Shown one piece after another: positions 5,268 to 8,147 of a stretch of 8,147 nucleotides of DNA. The stretch's first letter is position 1; every line of letters starts with the position of its first letter. The translations under genes and the position numbers were made by a program. The notes under the pieces are model-generated. The model searched no databases. It had not been told where the DNA came from and saw only the letters and a list, made by a program, of their open reading frames with translations. This stretch comes from Kiritimatiellia bacterium (lineage in GTDB: Bacteria > Verrucomicrobiota > Kiritimatiellia > RFP12 > UBA1067), in assembly GCA_017459225.1 (NCBI GenBank), contig JAFUDL010000515.1:1-8147 (forward strand). The letters are read 5' to 3'.

Positions 5268-8147
5268 ATGGGACATCTGAAACTCGCCGTCGCAGCGATG
5301 GCAGCCGTAGCGGTGGTAGCCGCAGCCGCTACGCCGATTGCCGTCTCAATTGACGGAGACGAGGTTTATGCCGCAGTCACGGCGGGAACGCTGGACGAGA
5401 CGTCCGCGCTGTATCTCGTGTGGGACGACGAGGATAGAGGCACGAACCTCTCGGACTGGCCTGCGGCGAACCGCGTGCGTCGCGATGTTGTCCTCCGCGA
5501 CGGAGTGCGGGCCTCCCTATATTGTTTTGACGCTAAGGAAGCGCAGGGAAGGGTGTTCCGCATCCTGGCCACAAGCAAGGTGCGTCTGCTGGAAGATGGC
5601 GGCTCGATCTACATCGGAAACAACCAGTACATCGACAGCGGCGTGAAGTCCACGTCCGTACACGGCCTCGCGATCAAGTTCCAGTACGCGCCGAACGACT
5701 ACCAGCTGGCGGGAAAGAACGACTGGTCGTCGCTGATGGGCAGCCTGCCGACCGACGACTTCACGATCGGACGCAAGGCGAACGGGAAAGACGGCGAGTT
5801 CTACATGCGCTATCGCGGCGAGTCGCTGAAGGCGGACGGCAAGACGCCAGACCTCATGTTCACGCTGGGCGATCTCTCCGTGCCGCACACGATCACCATT
5901 GCAAACCGCACGGCGTCGCTTGACGGCAAAGCGGTGATGAAGGACATGCCGGCTGGTTCCATCGGCGCCCACACGGACGCCGGAACGATTCTGCTCGGCT
6001 GCTCGTGGAACGACGACTGCAGCCGCGGCCTTTCCGGGCGCTACTGCCACGCGAAGTGGTATTCCGCGCGTCTCGACGACGCGAACGGAAAGGCGATCGT
6101 GAATCTCGTTCCCGCGAGAAGAGGCGGCGAGGGAGTGCTGTGGGATACGGTCTCGCGCAAGGTGTTTGCCAATGCGGGAACGGGTGCGATTGCCTTCTCC
6201 GGCACGGCGGGGGCGGCGATCGACGGCACGGATGACGTATGCGCCGCGTCGTGCGCGGTCGTCGTGGGCAATACGGAGATTGTCGGCAAGGCGCGGTTCA
6301 CGCTCCTCACGGATCGCATGGTTCGCTGCGAATGGAGCGAGGACGGTTCGTTCGAGGATCGTCCAAGCCTCACCTTCGTCAATCGCGTCCAGCCGCCGGT
6401 CAAGCACACGTTCGAGCGCAAGGGAGAGGGTGCGGTGATCACGACGGACAAGATGCGCCTTGAGTGGACGGGCGGCGCGTTCAATGAGACGAATCTCGTT
6501 GTGAGTGTTGCCAATGTGGAAATGTTGCCAATGGCCAATGCCAATGTTGCCAATGAAGGGGGCAAGCCAAATTGGAAATTGGGAATTGGAACTGGCAACA
6601 TTGGCAACAATGGCAACATTAAAAAAGACATGACTTCGGTTGCCGTGCTTGCGCCGGACAAGGAGAATCTGCTGGGAACGATGCGCACCATCGACGGGCG
6701 AACGAGCATTAAGGATCTGCTGCCGCGCATGGAGAAAGGCGTCCTCTCGCGTCGCGGCGTGGCTGTGGTAGATGACACGACGAAGCCGCTTTTCGTGAAG
6801 GGCGGCGACTACTGGAAAGAGTGGGTCGAGGAGCGTCCGGTTCGCGCGAAGGGCGCGTACCGGGATGTTACGGTGTTTGCATACGGGCATGACTACAAGG
6901 GGTGCCTGGGCGACTACGTGAAGGTGGCGGGACGCATTCCGCTGCCGCCGCGGTGGGCGTTCGGGTACTGGTGGAGCCGGTTCTGGAACGATACGGAGTC
7001 CGACTACCGCCAGGTCGTGCGCGAGATGAATTCCGTCGGCATCCCGGTGGACGTTTGCGTGATCGAGATGTACTGGCACGAAAACTGGGGAATCGGCGAG
7101 CGTCCCGACGTCATGCAGCCGAACGGCGGGCAGATGTGGGGCTGGGGCGGCTACACGTGGAACCGCCGCTACTTCCCCGATCCTGCGGGCCTCTTCCGCT
7201 TTCTGCATGGCGAAGGGCTCAAGGCGCCGCTCAACATGCACCCCGCCTGCGGCATCCCGGAGTGCGAGGAAGTCTATCCGCGCTTCGCCAGGGACTACGG
7301 CTGGAAGGGTGGGGGTGCCATTCCGTTCCGCGGCGACGAGGAACGCTGGGCGGAGGTCTATTTCAAGGACGTCATCGAGCCCTTGGAGGCGCTGGGCGTG
7401 GACTGCTTCTGGCTCGACTGGCAACAGTGGCTGATGGCCAAGGGCAAGCCGACGTTGAACAACACCTTCTGGCTCAACCACCTCTTCGCCACGCACGATG
7501 CGGCGCGCGTGCGGCCGGGCGGCGGCGCGAAGCGTCCCATCATCTACCACCGCTGGGGCGGACTCGGCTCGCACCGCTACCAGATCGGCTTCTCCGGCGA
7601 TGGCGAGAGCTCGTGGCGGATGCTCGAGGCAATCCCCTGGTTCACCGCCACTGCGTCGAACGTGGGCTACGGCTACTGGGGACACGACCTCGGCGGACAC
7701 AACCGTCCGCAGTTCAAGCGGGAGGAAAACGGCGAGCTCCTCACGCGCTGGATGCAGTGCGGCGTGTTCACGCCGATCTTCCGCACTCACCCGTCCAAGG
7801 ATTCTCTAGCCGATCGCCGTCCGTGGAAGTACGCCGACCACTTCTTCATTCTCCGCGAGGCGTACCGTCTGCGCTACCGCCTTGCGCCCTACATCTACAC
7901 CGCCGCGCGCCAGGCGTACGACACGGGCGTGTGCCTGTGCCGCCCGATGTACTACGACTGGCCGGAGGAGAATGCCGCGTACGATTCCGTGAACCAGTAT
8001 ATGTTCGGCGACGACATCCTCGTCGCGCCCGTCACGAAGGCCGTCGATCTCGTGACGAAGGAGGCGGAGGTTGAGGTGTGGCTTCCGAAGGGCACGTGGT
8101 ATGATGTCTCAAGGGGCGAGCTCTTGGAGGGCGGGCGCAAGCTGAAG
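5268..8147 (+). CDS. exported GH31 glycosidase with LamG-like domain (3' truncated)
   Basis: I read this frame codon by codon from ATG 5268 to the window end: 960 codons, no stop. The enzyme is predicted to cleave alpha-linked sugars outside the cytoplasm. Order: signal peptide (residues 1 to ~25); a small beta domain (~27-110); a LamG/concanavalin-like domain (~113-312, from IYIGNNQYIDSGVK to VFANAGTGAIAFSG); the GH31 N-terminal beta domain (~325-530), with RFTLLTDRMVRCEWSEDG and LLGTMRTIDG; and the catalytic barrel from ~560. Nucleophile Asp717 is in CFWLDWQQW and acid/base Asp778 is in GFSGDGESSW. HDLGGH and FRTHPSKDS follow, then MFGDDILVAPVT of the C-terminal beta domain. The usual DMDWH motif of this WLDWQQ-type subgroup reads EMYWH (~591-595), which may shift specificity. 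A repeat tract interrupts the N-terminal beta domain at residues 414-451. No ATA codon is used. Substrate unknown: alpha-glucoside, xyloside or galactoside are all possible. Confidence 0.95.
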   Translation, partial: MGHLKLAVAAMAAVAVVAAAATPIAVSIDGDEVYAAVTAGTLDETSALYLVWDDEDRGTNLSDWPAANRVRRDVVLRDGVRASLYCFDAKEAQGRVFRILATSKVRLLEDGGSIYIGNNQYIDSGVKSTSVHGLAIKFQYAPNDYQLAGKNDWSSLMGSLPTDDFTIGRKANGKDGEFYMRYRGESLKADGKTPDLMFTLGDLSVPHTITIANRTASLDGKAVMKDMPAGSIGAHTDAGTILLGCSWNDDCSRGLSGRYCHAKWYSARLDDANGKAIVNLVPARRGGEGVLWDTVSRKVFANAGTGAIAFSGTAGAAIDGTDDVCAASCAVVVGNTEIVGKARFTLLTDRMVRCEWSEDGSFEDRPSLTFVNRVQPPVKHTFERKGEGAVITTDKMRLEWTGGAFNETNLVVSVANVEMLPMANANVANEGGKPNWKLGIGTGNIGNNGNIKKDMTSVAVLAPDKENLLGTMRTIDGRTSIKDLLPRMEKGVLSRRGVAVVDDTTKPLFVKGGDYWKEWVEERPVRAKGAYRDVTVFAYGHDYKGCLGDYVKVAGRIPLPPRWAFGYWWSRFWNDTESDYRQVVREMNSVGIPVDVCVIEMYWHENWGIGERPDVMQPNGGQMWGWGGYTWNRRYFPDPAGLFRFLHGEGLKAPLNMHPACGIPECEEVYPRFARDYGWKGGGAIPFRGDEERWAEVYFKDVIEPLEALGVDCFWLDWQQWLMAKGKPTLNNTFWLNHLFATHDAARVRPGGGAKRPIIYHRWGGLGSHRYQIGFSGDGESSWRMLEAIPWFTATASNVGYGYWGHDLGGHNRPQFKREENGELLTRWMQCGVFTPIFRTHPSKDSLADRRPWKYADHFFILREAYRLRYRLAPYIYTAARQAYDTGVCLCRPMYYDWPEENAAYDSVNQYMFGDDILVAPVTKAVDLVTKEAEVEVWLPKGTWYDVSRGELLEGGRKLK
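5607..6203 (+). other. LamG/concanavalin-like domain within the GH31 protein
   Basis: Residues ~114-312 of the GH31 protein carry the pattern of a LamG-like jelly-roll: QYIDSGVKST at the start, FTIGRKANGKDGEFYMRY, TITIANRTASLDGK, GRYCHAKWYSARLDDANGK, then VLWDTVSRKVFANAGTGAIAF. Such domains often bind sugars or host glycans. Its place between the signal region and the GH31 N-terminal domain suggests a targeting or substrate-holding role. The family call is from motif recognition only. Confidence 0.65.
6540..6605 (+). repeat. inverted repeat, 13-bp perfect arms
   Basis: GCCAATGTTGCCA at 6540-6552 is the exact reverse complement of TGGCAACATTGGC at 6593-6605, with a 40-nt centre. The mRNA could fold into a long stem here, and neighbouring CCAATG/CATTGG units offer alternative registers. 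Confidence 0.85.
6570..6590 (+). repeat. three tandem 7-bp repeats, AATTGGR
   Basis: AATTGGA, AATTGGG, AATTGGA stand in exact 7-bp register between the two arms of the inverted repeat. Seven is not a multiple of three, so the repeat is a DNA-level pattern and not a peptide repeat. Confidence 0.85.
6593..6619 (+). repeat. three tandem 9-bp repeats, TGGCAACAW
   Basis: TGGCAACAT, TGGCAACAA and TGGCAACAT in perfect 9-bp register form the right side of the palindromic tract and encode GNI-GNN-GNI. Confidence 0.85.

Larger units (their letters stand above)
6507..6626 (+). repeat. in-frame short-repeat/palindromic tract inside the GH31 gene
   Basis: About 120 bp with ~43% GC by hand count, inside clearly GC-richer coding sequence. 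It contains five CCAATG units (starting at 6511, 6528, 6535, 6541, 6550), three AATTGG units, three GGCAAC units (6594, 6603, 6612) and an A6 run (6621-6626). GTTGCCAATG (6507-6516) has its exact reverse complement at 6599-6608. The tract keeps the reading frame and encodes residues 414-453, rich in Asn, Gly and Ala, ending GNIGNNGNIKK. It falls between strand LVVSV and the conserved LLGTMRTIDG, probably a surface loop. Confidence 0.85.

Noticed and set aside
6618..6627. A6 run (ATT AAA AAA G) as a programmed frameshift site after the hairpin
   Set aside because: In the reading frame it does not form a proper -1 slippery heptamer. The hairpin lies upstream and not downstream, and the zero frame continues through the whole GH31 domain.
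5517..7790. 757-codon open frame on the minus strand
   Set aside because: It lies wholly antisense to the GH31 gene, whose motifs, ribosome binding site and signal peptide are clear. The translation is Arg/His/Ala-rich with no recognisable domain, as expected for a GC-rich shadow frame.
6902..8074. 390-codon + strand open frame
   Set aside because: It overlaps the GH31 catalytic domain in another frame and is Arg/Pro-rich without motifs. It is a shadow.

Overview
The window is a GC-rich stretch of bacterial chromosome with six genes, all on the + strand, packed end to end. The largest gap between genes is about 50 bp. The first gene lacks its 5' end and the last lacks its 3' end. I see no tRNA, rRNA, CRISPR array, insertion sequence or convincing promoter or terminator. 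Three things point, weakly to moderately, to an uncultured gut or rumen member of the PVC group (Kiritimatiellae or Lentisphaeria type): a LamG-like module of the 'YID(T/S)GVK ... NAGTG' kind fused to a glycosidase, a secreted protein with a YdjY-like look, and high GC combined with frequent ATA isoleucine codons. The taxonomy is inference, not proof.

Left part (1-3919): a fold-type-I PLP aminotransferase (C-terminal ~260 residues) overlaps by 4 bp a 419-residue exported protein of unknown function. That is followed 13 bp later by an RlmD/TrmA-type RNA uracil-C5 methyltransferase with a TRAM domain. The methyltransferase lacks the usual Fe-S cluster cysteines. It overlaps by 4 bp (GTGA) a TetR-type regulator that starts with GTG. 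This packing implies one transcript with translational coupling.

Right part (3964-8147): an exported GH5 glycosidase (417 aa) is followed 50 bp later by a very large exported GH31 glycosidase. The GH31 frame is open from 5268 to the window edge (960 codons, no stop). It is ordered as signal peptide, small beta domain, LamG-like domain, GH31 N-terminal beta domain and GH31 catalytic barrel. The pair looks like a small glycan-degradation unit, with a beta-acting GH5 and an alpha-acting GH31. The TetR gene just upstream is a candidate local regulator.

The most unusual structure is at 6507-6626, inside the GH31 gene. It is an AT-richer cluster of short repeats: five CCAATG units, three 7-bp AATTGG units, three 9-bp TGGCAACAW units and a 13-bp perfect inverted repeat. 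It is read through in frame and adds about 38 Asn/Gly/Ala-rich residues in a position that looks like a loop between beta strands. It resembles a selfish palindromic or short-repeat element that has inserted into a protein gene without breaking it.
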